This document shows positions 48,952 to 59,313 of a stretch of 64,000 bases of DNA, piece after piece. Both the position numbers and the translations under genes were made by a program. The notes below the pieces were generated by a model. The model saw only the letters and a list, made by a program, of their open reading frames with translations. It was not told the DNA's origin and ran no database searches. The first letter of the stretch is position 1. Each line of letters begins with the position of its first letter. The DNA is from Rhodoferax sp. U11-2br. Its GTDB lineage: Bacteria; Pseudomonadota; Gammaproteobacteria; Burkholderiales; Burkholderiaceae_C. The stretch covers positions 1-64,000 of the forward strand of contig NZ_JAHFZF010000023.1 in the NCBI RefSeq assembly GCF_018619435.1. The letters run 5' to 3'.

Positions 48952-50262
48952 ATGAGTATTGAGCGCTTTCTGACCGGCATCACCCCGTCCGGCACCCCGC
49001 ATCTGGGCAATTACGTGGGTTCCATCCGTCCGTCGGTTGCCGCCAGCCTGCGCACCAACGTGCAGAGTTTTTATTTTCTGGCCGACTACCACGCGCTGAT
49101 CAAGGTCGAAGACCCGGCACGTATCCAGCGCTCCACGCTGGAAATTGCCGCGAGCTGGCTGGCCTGCGGGCTGGACCCCCACAAGGTGGTGTTTTACCGC
49201 CAGTCGGATGTGCCCGAGATCCCGGAGCTGACCTGGTTCCTGAGCTGTGTGCTGGGCAAAGGTGTGCTCAACCGCGCCCACGCCTACAAGGCGGCTGTCG
49301 ACAAAAACACCGCCGCCGCGCTGGACCCGGATGCCGACGTGAGTGTGGGCCTGTTCATGTACCCGGTGCTGATGGGCGCCGACATCCTGATGTTCAACGC
49401 CCACCAGGTGCCAGTCGGGCGCGACCAGGTGCAGCACATTGAGATGGCGCGCGACATGGCCGCCAGCTTCAACCACCGCTACGGGCCGCACTTCATCGCA
49501 CCCGAGGCCGCCATTGAAGAGAACGTCGCTACCCTGCCCGGCCTGGATGGCCGCAAAATGAGCAAGAGTTACGACAACACCATCCCGCTGTTTTCCTCAC
49601 GTGAACAGCTGCAAAAACTCATCAGCAGCATCGTCACCGACAGCAAGGCCCCTGGCGAACCCAAAACAGTGGAAGGCTCGGCCATGTTCCAGATTTACCA
49701 GGCGTTTGCCAGCTCATCCGAGACCGACAAGCTGCGCCAGGCCTACGCCAACGGCATCGCCTGGGGTGATGCCAAACAGCTGGTGTTTGAGCGCATTGAC
49801 CAGGAACTGGCACCGCTGCGGGCCAAGTACCAGGCGCTGATCAACGACCCAGGCCAAATTGAAGCCATTTTCAAAATCGGCGCCGACAAAGCCCGCGCCA
49901 TCGCCACCCCGTTCATGGCGCAACTGCGCCATGCGGTCGGCCTGCGCGACCTGCGTGCCCAAGACACTGCCAGCACCAAAGCCACCAAACAGGCGCTGCC
50001 GGTGTTCAAGCAGTACCGCGAGGCCGATGGCCAGTTCTACTTCAAGTTGCAAAGTGCAGACGGCAAGCTGCTGTTGCAAAGCAACGCCTTTACCTCACCC
50101 AAGGTGGCGGGGCAAGCCATTGCCAGCCTGCAAACCCAGGGCGCCAGCGCACTGGCCGAGCTGGCTGGCCTGGTGACGCTGGTGGAAACATCCACAGAAG
50201 CAGAACTGGATGAAGCCTTGTTGGCGCTGCGCGAAGCCAAAGCCGAGTCAAAAGCCAAGTAG
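48952..50262 (+). CDS. trpS: Tryptophan--tRNA ligase
   Basis: Predicted 436 aa class Ic synthetase. The HIGH-equivalent motif is [15 protein letters not shown] (about residues 11-25) and the KMSKS motif is [17 protein letters not shown] (about 199-215). The first ~335 residues form the normal enzyme. A ~90-residue C-terminal extension (from about [19 protein letters not shown]) is present, as in many betaproteobacterial TrpS. Charges tRNA-Trp in the cytosol. Followed 24 bp later by tRNA-Ser, probably co-transcribed to the terminator at 50382. Confidence 0.97.
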   Translation: MSIERFLTGITPSGTPHLGNYVGSIRPSVAASLRTNVQSFYFLADYHALIKVEDPARIQRSTLEIAASWLACGLDPHKVVFYRQSDVPEIPELTWFLSCVLGKGVLNRAHAYKAAVDKNTAAALDPDADVSVGLFMYPVLMGADILMFNAHQVPVGRDQVQHIEMARDMAASFNHRYGPHFIAPEAAIEENVATLPGLDGRKMSKSYDNTIPLFSSREQLQKLISSIVTDSKAPGEPKTVEGSAMFQIYQAFASSSETDKLRQAYANGIAWGDAKQLVFERIDQELAPLRAKYQALINDPGQIEAIFKIGADKARAIATPFMAQLRHAVGLRDLRAQDTASTKATKQALPVFKQYREADGQFYFKLQSADGKLLLQSNAFTSPKVAGQAIASLQTQGASALAELAGLVTLVETSTEAELDEALLALREAKAESKAK

Positions 50263-50286
50263 CCGCTGCTACAATCTGCGGTTCGC

Positions 50287-50374
50287 GGAGAGATGGCAGA
50301 GTGGCCGAATGTACCTGACTCGAAATCAGGCGTACCGCAAGGTACCGTGGGTTCGAATCCCACTCTCTCCGCCA
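50287..50374 (+). tRNA. tRNA-Ser (anticodon CGA)
   Basis: Acceptor GGAGAGA pairs with TCTCTCC, followed by G and encoded CCA. The anticodon stem CCTGA/TCAGG encloses loop CTCGAAA with anticodon CGA at 50321-50323, reading UCG. The long variable arm (CGTACCGCAAGGTACCG region) confirms a type II tRNA, and GGTTCGAATCC is the T arm. Confidence 0.98.
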
Positions 50375-50381
50375 TGACTTG

Positions 50382-50418
50382 AAACCCTTGTGAATCACGG
50401 ATTCACAAGGGTTTTTTT
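50382..50418 (+). terminator. Rho-independent terminator after tRNA-Ser
   Basis: Perfect 15 bp stem AAACCCTTGTGAATC/GATTCACAAGGGTTT with loop ACG, running into seven Ts. Ends the trpS-tRNA-Ser transcript. Confidence 0.95.
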
Positions 50419-50544
50419 ATTGCCTGTGGATACCGCGTGATGGGCTACAGTCAGCGCTAGGGTCATGAAGCTGCACGGCTGCTGGCGAAGAAGTTTGGCA
50501 GTTTTTTCACAGCCTGTCTGTCTGGTCAACCAGGAGTCCATCGC

Positions 50545-50964
50545 ATGAGCACAAGCACCCGCACCAAATCTGCACCCAAGACGGCGCCCGCCAAAACGGC
50601 TGTGGCTTCACCTGCCTGGCACGCACCGGCCAAGGACAGTGAACCCTCACTGCGTTTTTTTCATTCCAAGGCCTTGCGCACGCAAACCCATAAGGTGCTG
50701 ACCGCCATTGAAACCGCGCCGGATGCCCCGGGCCATGCTGAGGCACTGGCCGATGTGGTCAACGACCTGATTGATGCTGGCATGGACTATTACTTTTTGC
50801 GGGCGCTCAAACAAGCCGAAGTGGGTTTTGTGGCGGAGCAATCTGCCCGACTCGGCCTGTCCGGCGCGGTGCGTGTGCTCAGTTCGGTGAGCCGCAAGTT
50901 CATTGTGCGCATGGCGCCGCAACAACTCCTGGTGGTGGCAAGCCATATCCGCACCCTGGCCTGA
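50545..50964 (+). CDS. Conserved hypothetical protein (139 aa)
   Basis: N-terminal ~30 residues are low complexity and basic (KSAPKTAPAKTAVASP), reminiscent of a DNA- or polymer-binding tail. The rest is predicted helical (HAEALADVVNDLIDAGMDYY, FLRALKQAEVGFVAEQSARL, QQLLVVASHIRTLA). No family recognised with certainty; it may be a phasin-like or regulatory protein, but nothing proves that. GC-rich codon use and the ribosome-binding site AGGAG before ATG 50545 support it as real. Confidence 0.7.
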   Translation: MSTSTRTKSAPKTAPAKTAVASPAWHAPAKDSEPSLRFFHSKALRTQTHKVLTAIETAPDAPGHAEALADVVNDLIDAGMDYYFLRALKQAEVGFVAEQSARLGLSGAVRVLSSVSRKFIVRMAPQQLLVVASHIRTLA

Positions 50965-51053
50965 GTCCGGACGCGACGCCGCTGGCGTGAAGCCAGAAGG
51001 GGCAGATGTGCCGGAACCAGCACAATACCTTGCCCTCTGCCACACAAAACGCC

Positions 51054-51689
51054 ATGACCGAAGTCGACTTTTCCCAAATCACCGCCTACCAGCGCTACAA
51101 ACTGATGGCAAGCCTGATCGTGCCCCGCCCCATTGCTCTGGTGACCACCCTGGGGCCCCACGGCGTGGTGAATGCGGCCCCTTTTTCAATGTTCAACATG
51201 GTGGGGGAAGATCCACCCATTGTCATGCTGAGCATCAATCGGCTGCAGGATGCCCATTTGAAAGACACCGCCGCCAACATTCTGGCCCAGGGCGAATTTG
51301 TGGTTCACATGACCGATGAGGCCATGGTCCAGCAGATGCACGGCTGCGGAGAGTCTTTTCCATCCGACATCAGTGAGCTCGACCAGGTCGGCCTCACCGC
51401 CACACCCTCCCACTGTGTGGCACCGCCCAGAATTGTGCAGGCGCCGGTGGCGTTTGAATGTGTGTTGCACGACAAGATGGAAACGCCCAGCCGCATCGTG
51501 TTCATTGGTGAGATCAAGTGGCTCAGTGTGCGTGACGGGCTGGTTGACACCACGGCCTGGCGTGTGAATCTGCAAAACTACCACCCGGTTGGGCGCTTTG
51601 GCGCCAGCTTTTATGTCACATCACGCGACCGGTTTGCCGTCGGCGACGCCAGCCCGTCGACACGAACCACCCCCATCGACGAGTTATAG
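51054..51689 (+). CDS. Flavin reductase family protein (FMN-binding split barrel)
   Basis: Predicted 211 aa. The flavin-reductase-like domain has LMASLIVPRPIALVTTLGPH, VNAAPFSMFNMVGEDPPIVM, and NILAQGEFVVHMTDEAMV. The C-terminal YHPVGRFGASFYVTSRDRF is typical of the DIM6/NTAB subgroup. It binds FMN and may supply reduced flavin or act as an oxidoreductase; partner unknown. ATG 51054 starts the conserved part. Convergent with thiQ. Confidence 0.92.
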   Translation: MTEVDFSQITAYQRYKLMASLIVPRPIALVTTLGPHGVVNAAPFSMFNMVGEDPPIVMLSINRLQDAHLKDTAANILAQGEFVVHMTDEAMVQQMHGCGESFPSDISELDQVGLTATPSHCVAPPRIVQAPVAFECVLHDKMETPSRIVFIGEIKWLSVRDGLVDTTAWRVNLQNYHPVGRFGASFYVTSRDRFAVGDASPSTRTTPIDEL

Positions 51690-52340
51690 GTCGGGCGCCA
51701 GCGCAGTCACCAGTCGCCCCTGCACCAGACACACCGAACGGTCGGCCATCTCACGCGCCTCGGCCTCGTCATGGGTCACCAGCAGGGTGGCCATGCCGGT
51801 GGCCTGAATCCGGGCACGGAACTCCTGGCGCAAGACCACCCGCAGATCGGCGTCCAGCGCTGAAAACGGCTCGTCGAGCAACAAGGCACGTGGTTCGGTG
51901 ATCAGCGCCCGCGCCAGCGCCACCCGTTGCTGCTCACCACCTGAGAGGTTCCAGACACGGCGCTCGGCCAGCTCGGTCAGGCCAAACAACGCCAGCATCT
52001 GCAAGGAACGCGCCCGCGCCCCAGTTTTAGGCAGCCCTTGCTCCACCAGACCAAAGGCCACGTTGTCGAGCACATTGAGGTGTGGGAACAACGCAAAGTC
52101 CTGGAACATCAGCGCAAAACGGCGCCGCTCGGGCGCCAGCTCGGTGATGTCCTGGCCGTCCCAAATAACAGAGCCGGCATCGGGCACCTGCAGGCCCGCC
52201 ACGATGTTGAGCAAGGTGCTTTTGCCACTGCCTGACGGCCCCAGCAGCGCCACAATTTCACCTGCTGCCACCTGCAAACTGAGGTCTTGCAGCAGGGGCT
52301 GATCGGCATAACGCTGATGGATGTGGCAAAGCTCAAGCAT
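51684..52340 (-). CDS. thiQ: Thiamine ABC transporter ATP-binding protein
   Basis: Predicted 218 aa ABC ATPase of the ThiBPQ importer. Walker [20 protein letters not shown]-loop MFQDFALFPHLNV, signature LSGGEQQRVALARAL, Walker B LLLDEPFSALD, and the switch LLVTHDEAEA. Third gene of the operon, overlapping thiP by 8 bp and in line behind the TPP riboswitch, which identifies thiamine (or its phosphates) as the substrate. Confidence 0.93.
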   Translation of the reverse strand: MLELCHIHQRYADQPLLQDLSLQVAAGEIVALLGPSGSGKSTLLNIVAGLQVPDAGSVIWDGQDITELAPERRRFALMFQDFALFPHLNVLDNVAFGLVEQGLPKTGARARSLQMLALFGLTELAERRVWNLSGGEQQRVALARALITEPRALLLDEPFSALDADLRVVLRQEFRARIQATGMATLLVTHDEAEAREMADRSVCLVQGRLVTALAPDL

Positions 52341-53982
52341 GTTGGGTGATGGGTGGATGGGAGGTCTGGCCTGACACACGGCGCGGCAGACGGGGCGCGC
52401 CGCGCTCGGGCACCGGCCATTCGATCAGCAAAAACACCAGCAGCGCCAGCGTCATCAGCACACAGGCCAGCACCATGGCGGCGTCCAGGTTGGCCTGGCC
52501 TGGGCGACCCAGGCGCTGGTAAATCAGGGTGGTGAGCGTGGCCCATTCGGGGCGTGACAAAAACAAGGTGACCGCAAACTCACCCAAAGCCGTCGCTGCG
52601 GCAAACGCCATGCCACGGCGCAGCGCAGGCCGCAGCAGCGGCAAAGTCACCCGCCAGAAACAACGCCACGGACTAGCGCCCAAGGTGCGTGCGGCCTGGC
52701 CCAGATGCACCGGCAAACTGTCCAACCCGGCCGACAGCGCCTTGGCCACAAACGGATACGCCAGCACCGCATACGCTGCCAGCAGCAGCGGCAAACTCGC
52801 GGTCCAGGACGGGTACAGCAACAACAGGCCAAACGCCACCGTCACCGGCGACACCACAAAGGGCAAAAACGCCGCCGCCCGCCAAGCCACCGAGGCCTGC
52901 GCGGCCAAGGCATGCAACACACCCAGCAGCGTGGCCATCAACAGCGCCAGTGCCGAAAACCGCAGCGTGTTCCACAAGGCAGCCAGGGTTTCTGCATCAA
53001 ACAGGCCTGTAGCCCCCGTCCATAAAGCGCTGATAGCTTTGATAAATATAGCAATGATGGGCAAGGCGCAGATACCAAACAACACGGCCAGGGCCAGTAC
53101 CAGCGCCAGCCACTGGGGCGCACCCTGCGGGCGCACACGCGGTATGGGCACCGAGCGCAGCGGGGCCGCCAGGCGTTTCTCCAACGCGGCGTAGGCCAGC
53201 GCCACCCCACCGGTCAGCCCCAGCGTCCACAGCGCCAGCACACTGGCCTGGCCGAGTTGTAACTCATAGGCCACCAGGGTGTAGATCTCGACCTCAACCG
53301 TGGCGTAACGCTGGCCACCCAGCACCAAGGCCAGGCCAAAACCGGAAAAACAGTACAAAAACACCAGGCACAGGCTGGACACCAGCCAGGGCGCAATGGC
53401 CGGCCACTCCACCCGCCAGAAGGCACGCCAGGGCGTGGCTCCGAGTGAACGCGCGGCAGCCACCTGGCGGGCATTGACCTGCGCCAGCGCATCCACCCCG
53501 GCGCGCACCACCAGGCACAGGTTAAAAAACAGGTTACCGTAAAGCAGCAGCCAGGGGCTGTCCTGCAGGTGGATACCCAACGCCCCACTGAGCACGCCAC
53601 GCGGCCCCCACAGCGCCAGCACACCCAAGGCCGCCACCAGCGACGGCACCACAAAAGGCAGCATCAGCAGGCGCAACACCAGCACACGACCGGCAAACTC
53701 AAAGCGCGCCAGCACCCAGGCCAGCGGCAAGCCCAGCCCCAAGGCCAGCACACAGGTGATGACAGCCTGCGCCAGCGACCAGATCACCCGCCAACGCAGG
53801 TAATTGTCCTGCCAGGGTTGCCACAATGACAGCCCATCGGTGCTGGCCAGCGACCCGGCAAACCCCTCCCACGCCAAGCGGGCCACCGGGGCCAGCAACA
53901 GCAGCAACAAGGCGGCTGCGGGCAACAGCGCCAGCCAGACACCCCGCAGTGGAGTCAGACGCACAAACAAGCGGGTCAGCAT
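52333..53982 (-). CDS. thiP: Thiamine ABC transporter permease
   Basis: Predicted 549 aa inner-membrane permease with about twelve helices in two fused halves, the usual ThiP architecture. The EAA loops appear as ARSLGATPWRAFWRVEWPAI (first half) and ARTLGASPWRCFWRVTLPLL (second half), which contact ThiQ. ATG 53982 is chosen with GAGGA upstream; the GTG at 53988 would add two residues. Lies between thiB and thiQ. Confidence 0.93.
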   Translation of the reverse strand: MLTRLFVRLTPLRGVWLALLPAAALLLLLLAPVARLAWEGFAGSLASTDGLSLWQPWQDNYLRWRVIWSLAQAVITCVLALGLGLPLAWVLARFEFAGRVLVLRLLMLPFVVPSLVAALGVLALWGPRGVLSGALGIHLQDSPWLLLYGNLFFNLCLVVRAGVDALAQVNARQVAAARSLGATPWRAFWRVEWPAIAPWLVSSLCLVFLYCFSGFGLALVLGGQRYATVEVEIYTLVAYELQLGQASVLALWTLGLTGGVALAYAALEKRLAAPLRSVPIPRVRPQGAPQWLALVLALAVLFGICALPIIAIFIKAISALWTGATGLFDAETLAALWNTLRFSALALLMATLLGVLHALAAQASVAWRAAAFLPFVVSPVTVAFGLLLLYPSWTASLPLLLAAYAVLAYPFVAKALSAGLDSLPVHLGQAARTLGASPWRCFWRVTLPLLRPALRRGMAFAAATALGEFAVTLFLSRPEWATLTTLIYQRLGRPGQANLDAAMVLACVLMTLALLVFLLIEWPVPERGAPRLPRRVSGQTSHPPITQHA

Positions 53983-54040
53983 CGACACCGGTCCTCAGGC
54001 AAACACAGCGGCCAAAGCGTCAAACAGGCTGGAGCAGGGC

Positions 54041-55063
54041 CTACTTCAGCACCACCTGCGTCCAGCGCGCCACCCATGAGGCGCCTTTGTCGGCAATCAC
54101 TTGGGGGGGCAGGCTCTCAAACGCGGCAGGTGCGGCGCCGTGGCGCATCACCGGCGCCAGTGGCGTCTTGGCCACCGCGGGGTACATCCACATGCTGGTC
54201 TGCAAAGCCTCTTGCACCGGAGCCGAGCGCAAAAAGTCAACCCACTTGAGCGCCGCCACTTTCTGTGCCGTGCCTTTGATCAGCGCCACCCCTTCGACCT
54301 GGCGGAACACCCCACCCGCCAGGTTGAGGCTGGCCGTGGGTGACTCGGCAGGCTGGTCCTTGGCGTAGAACACCTCGGCAGCCGGGCTGGTGGCATAACT
54401 CACCACCAGCGGGTAGCTGCCTTTGTTGCGGCTGAATTCGGTGTAATAAGCCTCGCTCCAGCCTTTGACCACCTTGAGACCGTTGCTTCGCATCTGCGCC
54501 CACCAGGCAAAGGCCTTTTCTTCCCCCAGCCCGGCAATGGTGGCCAGCAAAAAGGCATAACCAGGGCTGGAGGTGGCCGGGTTCGGCACCACCAGCCAGC
54601 CCTTGTAAGCGGGCAAGGTCAGGTCTTGCAGGGTTTTGGGCAGCGGCAAACCACTTTTGGCGACCGCGGCGCGGTCATAGTTCAGGTTCACAAAACCATG
54701 GTCCACGGCGGCCAAGGCGTCGCCGAGTTGGGCGTCCACCGTGCCTGCGGCCTGGGGCAAACTGGGCTCCAGCACACCAGCGGCCAGCGCCTTGGCTTGC
54801 AAGGTGTTGTCAATGCCGTAGACCACATCGGCCACCGGCTGGGCGCGGGTCAGGATCAGCTTGTTGAGCATTTCCCCGGCATCTCCGCCCTTGATGAGGA
54901 CCAACTTGACACCGTTTTGGGCTTCAAACTGTGCCAGCAGCGGCTTGGGCAAGGAGAACGAGCTGTGCACCATCACCCGCAGTTCATCAGCGGCATGGCT
55001 TGGGGCTGACAAGCCGGAAACAGCCAGCGTGATGGTGGCCAGGGCAAACAAACGACGGTTCAT
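54041..55063 (-). CDS. thiB: Thiamine ABC transporter substrate-binding protein
   Basis: Predicted 340 aa periplasmic protein. Residues 1-26 are a signal peptide (basic start, hydrophobic core, SHA-type cleavage near APSHAADE). The mature part is a type 2 periplasmic-binding fold: VMVHSSFSLPKPLLAQFEAQ, LIKGGDAGEMLNKLILT, ADVVYGIDNTLQAKAL, and YPLVVSYATSPAAEV are ThiB-like. Delivers thiamine to ThiPQ. First gene behind the TPP riboswitch; ATG 55063 is chosen, as upstream codons lie in the leader terminator. Confidence 0.94.
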   Translation of the reverse strand: MNRRLFALATITLAVSGLSAPSHAADELRVMVHSSFSLPKPLLAQFEAQNGVKLVLIKGGDAGEMLNKLILTRAQPVADVVYGIDNTLQAKALAAGVLEPSLPQAAGTVDAQLGDALAAVDHGFVNLNYDRAAVAKSGLPLPKTLQDLTLPAYKGWLVVPNPATSSPGYAFLLATIAGLGEEKAFAWWAQMRSNGLKVVKGWSEAYYTEFSRNKGSYPLVVSYATSPAAEVFYAKDQPAESPTASLNLAGGVFRQVEGVALIKGTAQKVAALKWVDFLRSAPVQEALQTSMWMYPAVAKTPLAPVMRHGAAPAAFESLPPQVIADKGASWVARWTQVVLK

Positions 55064-55074
55064 GGTGGTCCCTA

Positions 55075-55107
55075 TAAAAAAACACCCGCGCGGTGAACGC
55101 ACGGGTG
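55075..55107 (-). terminator. Riboswitch-controlled terminator before thiB
   Basis: On the minus strand CACCCGTGCG/CGCGCGGGTG (one G-U pair) with loop TTCAC, followed by a run of seven Ts. It lies between the TPP aptamer and the thiB start, so thiamine pyrophosphate would favour premature termination. Confidence 0.85.
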
Positions 55108-55148
55108 ATCAGGGACAGGCCAGAGCAGGCCGCCAACAACCCATCACG

Positions 55149-55227
55149 CTCCCTACGCTGGCATGATCCAGATCAGGTATGGGGTTTTTCTCAGCCTGGC
55201 CAAACGCCAGACACCCCCGGTGAAGGG
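55149..55227 (-). ncRNA. TPP (THI-box) riboswitch
   Basis: Minus-strand sequence shows GGGGGTGTCTGG, the CTGAGA box, ACCCC, then ACCTGATCTGGATCATGCC and AGCGTAGGGA, the conserved blocks of the thiamine pyrophosphate aptamer. A terminator hairpin follows directly, so control is by transcription attenuation of thiBPQ. Confidence 0.96.
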
Positions 55228-55241
55228 TCGAATTGTAAGGC

Positions 55242-57293
55242 TCAGGCCTTGGTCATCGAGTCGGCCTGGATGGCGGTCAGCGCGATGGTGAAGACGATGT
55301 CGTCCACCAGCGCACCACGCGACAGGTCGTTGACCGGCTTGCGCAGGCCCTGCAGCATCGGGCCCACCGACACCACATTGGCCGAGCGTTGCACCGCCTT
55401 ATAGGTGGTGTTGCCGGTGTTGAGATCCGGGAACACAAACACCGTGGCTTGGCCAGCCACTGCGCTGCCGGGCGCCTTTTGGGCAGCCACTTCCTTGACA
55501 CTGGCGGCGTCGTACTGCATCGGGCCGTCAATCACCAGCTCAGGCCAGCGCGATTTGGCCAACTCGGTGGCGGCACGCACTTTTTCCACATCGTCGCCCG
55601 AGCCCGAGGAACCGGTGCTGTAGCTGATCATGGCGACCTTGGGGTCGATGCCCAGGGCGCGGGCGCTGTCGGCACTTTGTTTGGCGATTTCGGCCAGCTC
55701 TTCGGCCTTGGGGTCGGGGTTGACCGCGCAATCGGCATACACCAGCACCTGGTCGGGCATCAACATGAAGAAACACGAGGACACAATGTTCGAACCCGGT
55801 GCCGTCTTGATCAGCTGCAAGGCCGGACGGATGGTGTTGGCGGTGGTGTGCACCGCGCCACTGACCAGGCCATCAACCTCGTCGACCGCCAGCATCATGG
55901 TGCCCAGCACCACGGTGTCTTCCAGCGAAGCCAGTGCTTGTGGTGCAGTCAGGCCCTTGCTCTTGCGCAAGGCCACCATCGGCTCGACAAAACGTCCGGC
56001 GATCTCGGTCGGATCCAGAATCTCCAGGCTGGCAGGCAGCTCCACACCAATGGCACTGGCCACCGATTCGATGACTTGGCGTTTGCCGAGCAAGACACAA
56101 CGTGCCAGGCCTTTTTCGGTACAGATCACGGCGGCACGGATGGTGCGGGGTTCATCCCCCTCGGGCAACACAATGCGTTTGTTGGCGGCGCGCGCCTTTT
56201 GCATCAGCTGGTAGCGGAACGCCGGTGGCGACATGTGTGTCGATGCGGCATTGTCCAGACCGGCGCAGATGGCGGTGGCATCGAGCTGCTCCACCACACT
56301 GTCGATCACCAGGTTCATGCGGGTGTGGTCGTCCTGCGGCACGGCCAGCGGCAGGCGGCTGACACGGGCGGCGGTGCCGAAGCTGTCGCCATCGGTGCGC
56401 AACACCGGCAAACCGCTGTTGAAGGCCATGGCACCAAAACGCTGGATACGTGGGCTGATGAAGCTGTTGTGGGTCAACACCAGACCGGCCAGTTCTATGC
56501 CGTTGCTGGCCGCCAGCGCGGTGGCCAACATCACGTCGTCACGGTCACCGGCGCTGATCACCAGCACGCCGGGTTTGAGGCGCGGAATCACCTCGGACAC
56601 CGAACGAGCGCACAACACGGTGTCACGCACACGGCGGGTGGCGATATCGCCCTCGATCATCACCTCGGCGCCCAGGTAACGCGCCACATCCAGGGTACGC
56701 GGCGCGGAGAGCTCGGGGTTTTCACGCACCACCCCAAAAATCGGCACACCACTGAGCTGGCTGGCCACAGCGGCTTCGTCAAAGTCGATGCCCACGCGGT
56801 TGAAAATGACACCTTCCACATGGCGGCCCGAGTTGCGGATACGCGCAATCATGTACTGGGTGTGGGCAATGCCTTCGGCATCGGCACCACTGGCCACCAG
56901 AATCACATCGGCCTGCAGGCTGCGCGAAATATCGCTGGAGAGCTGAGGGATGAAGGCGCGCGTTGGGTCGGTGTGGATGCCTTCCACCACCAGCACGTCC
57001 GCATCTTTGGCGCTGGCCATGGCCAGGCTCACGATGTCTTCCAGCACTTCGGCGGTTTTGCCGCTGGTCACCTGCTGGGTCACCAGTTGCAGCGGCAGCG
57101 GGTCAGGCGTGGAGACGGCCTGGCAGATGCTGCGGGCAAACAACACAGACGGCTCCGATTCCGGGCTGTGTTTGGTGACCGGTTTGAAAAACGCCACCTT
57201 CAAACCACGGCGCTGCAAAGCGCGCAACAGGCCCAGGGACACCGAGGTCAAGCCCACATTGGGTTCCGTGGCCGACAGAAAAAACGTACGCAT
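55242..57293 (-). CDS. pta: Phosphate acetyltransferase, long form
   Basis: Predicted 683 aa. Converts acetyl-CoA and phosphate to acetyl phosphate and CoA. The N-terminal third is a P-loop-like (BioD/CobQ-type) domain with a degenerate loop (SATEPNVGLTSVSLGLLRAL). The middle is a DRTGG domain (about 215-320). The C-terminal PTA catalytic domain (about 360-680) shows RIVLPEGDEPRTIRAAVICT, VDGLVSGAVHTTANTIRPAL, VFVFPDLNTGNTTYKAVQR and GPMLQGLRKPVNDLSRG. No ackA is adjacent. It is just upstream of the TPP riboswitch on the same strand, with no shared frame. Confidence 0.96.
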   Translation of the reverse strand: MRTFFLSATEPNVGLTSVSLGLLRALQRRGLKVAFFKPVTKHSPESEPSVLFARSICQAVSTPDPLPLQLVTQQVTSGKTAEVLEDIVSLAMASAKDADVLVVEGIHTDPTRAFIPQLSSDISRSLQADVILVASGADAEGIAHTQYMIARIRNSGRHVEGVIFNRVGIDFDEAAVASQLSGVPIFGVVRENPELSAPRTLDVARYLGAEVMIEGDIATRRVRDTVLCARSVSEVIPRLKPGVLVISAGDRDDVMLATALAASNGIELAGLVLTHNSFISPRIQRFGAMAFNSGLPVLRTDGDSFGTAARVSRLPLAVPQDDHTRMNLVIDSVVEQLDATAICAGLDNAASTHMSPPAFRYQLMQKARAANKRIVLPEGDEPRTIRAAVICTEKGLARCVLLGKRQVIESVASAIGVELPASLEILDPTEIAGRFVEPMVALRKSKGLTAPQALASLEDTVVLGTMMLAVDEVDGLVSGAVHTTANTIRPALQLIKTAPGSNIVSSCFFMLMPDQVLVYADCAVNPDPKAEELAEIAKQSADSARALGIDPKVAMISYSTGSSGSGDDVEKVRAATELAKSRWPELVIDGPMQYDAASVKEVAAQKAPGSAVAGQATVFVFPDLNTGNTTYKAVQRSANVVSVGPMLQGLRKPVNDLSRGALVDDIVFTIALTAIQADSMTKA

Positions 57294-57365
57294 GGAAATT
57301 GGCTCCAGATGATGAAATGCGGGCCCTATTATCCTAAGGGTTAACCCGCACCTGTAAGAAAATCG

Positions 57366-57911
57366 TCAGGTTTCATGATGTAGCGCAAACATTGCGGCCT
57401 GCAACCGGGCCGGCCCCACCCCGCTGACAGCGACCACCGGTCTGTGTTGGGCCAGTTGTTGACCCAGCACATGTTGCACCGCCGCCTGCGCCGCCAAGCC
57501 GTCGCGCTGCAGGCCATCGGCCATCCAGGGCAGATCCGGCTGCAGCCAGAGTGTCATCGCGTACGACCGGTGGTGCAAGTGGGCGGCGGCCAGCAGGCTG
57601 TCGTCCGCAAAATAGAACTGGCTGTAGACCGCCGTCAGCAAGGGTCCACATTCACAAAAAAGCATAGCACCTTGCCCTTTACCTATAAGGTTCAGAGCCT
57701 GATTTTCTGCATCAATCTGCGCCTGCATCAAGGCAGCTTGTTCATCGACCCGGGGGGTGCGGCCCCGGGTCTGACACCAGTCACGCAACAGTTCGGGCAC
57801 CACCTGGCCACCGGTCTGCGCTGCCAACTGCCGGGCCAGCGTGCTTTTGCCGGTGCACTCAGCACCGATGAGGCAGATGGCTCGGGGGGTGTGGCGGGCC
57901 AAACCAGTCAC
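57366..57911 (-). CDS. NadR-like AAA ATPase/ribosylnicotinamide kinase-type protein
   Basis: Predicted 181 aa. P-loop LIGAECTGKSTLARQLA near residues 14-30 and the segment VPELLRDWCQTRGRTPRVDE match the C-terminal kinase domain of NadR (AAA_28), and AMTLWLQPDLPWMADGLQRD is also family-typical. NadR-type kinases phosphorylate nicotinamide riboside, but this protein stands alone without the NMN adenylyltransferase half. A degenerate palindromic repeat lies inside the gene (57664-57706), where it encodes QALNLIGKGQGAML. It is 14 bp downstream of serS and could be read with it. Confidence 0.8.
   Translation of the reverse strand: MTGLARHTPRAICLIGAECTGKSTLARQLAAQTGGQVVPELLRDWCQTRGRTPRVDEQAALMQAQIDAENQALNLIGKGQGAMLFCECGPLLTAVYSQFYFADDSLLAAAHLHHRSYAMTLWLQPDLPWMADGLQRDGLAAQAAVQHVLGQQLAQHRPVVAVSGVGPARLQAAMFALHHET
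57664..57706 (+). repeat. Degenerate palindromic repeat inside the NadR-like gene
   Basis: ATAGCACCTTGCCCTTTACC, TATAAGGTTCAGAGCCTGAT, TTT aligns with the 45 bp family. It is maintained in frame within coding sequence on the opposite strand. Confidence 0.5.
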
Positions 57912-57925
57912 CCCGTCACCAGAAA

Positions 57926-59294
<1,369 letters not shown>

Positions 59295-59313
59295 TACTAT
59301 GATTCGTATAGCA

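Noticed and set aside
53022..53060. TTGATAAATATAGC-like stretch in thiP resembling part of the dispersed repeat
   Set aside because: Only the AT-rich outer part matches; the CCCTTAT/AAGGG core is missing.
55389..57344. 651-codon open frame on the plus strand opposite pta
   Set aside because: It mirrors the pta reading frame. Long antisense frames are common in GC-rich genes because third-position G/C removes stop codons; the product has no domain and pta is certain.
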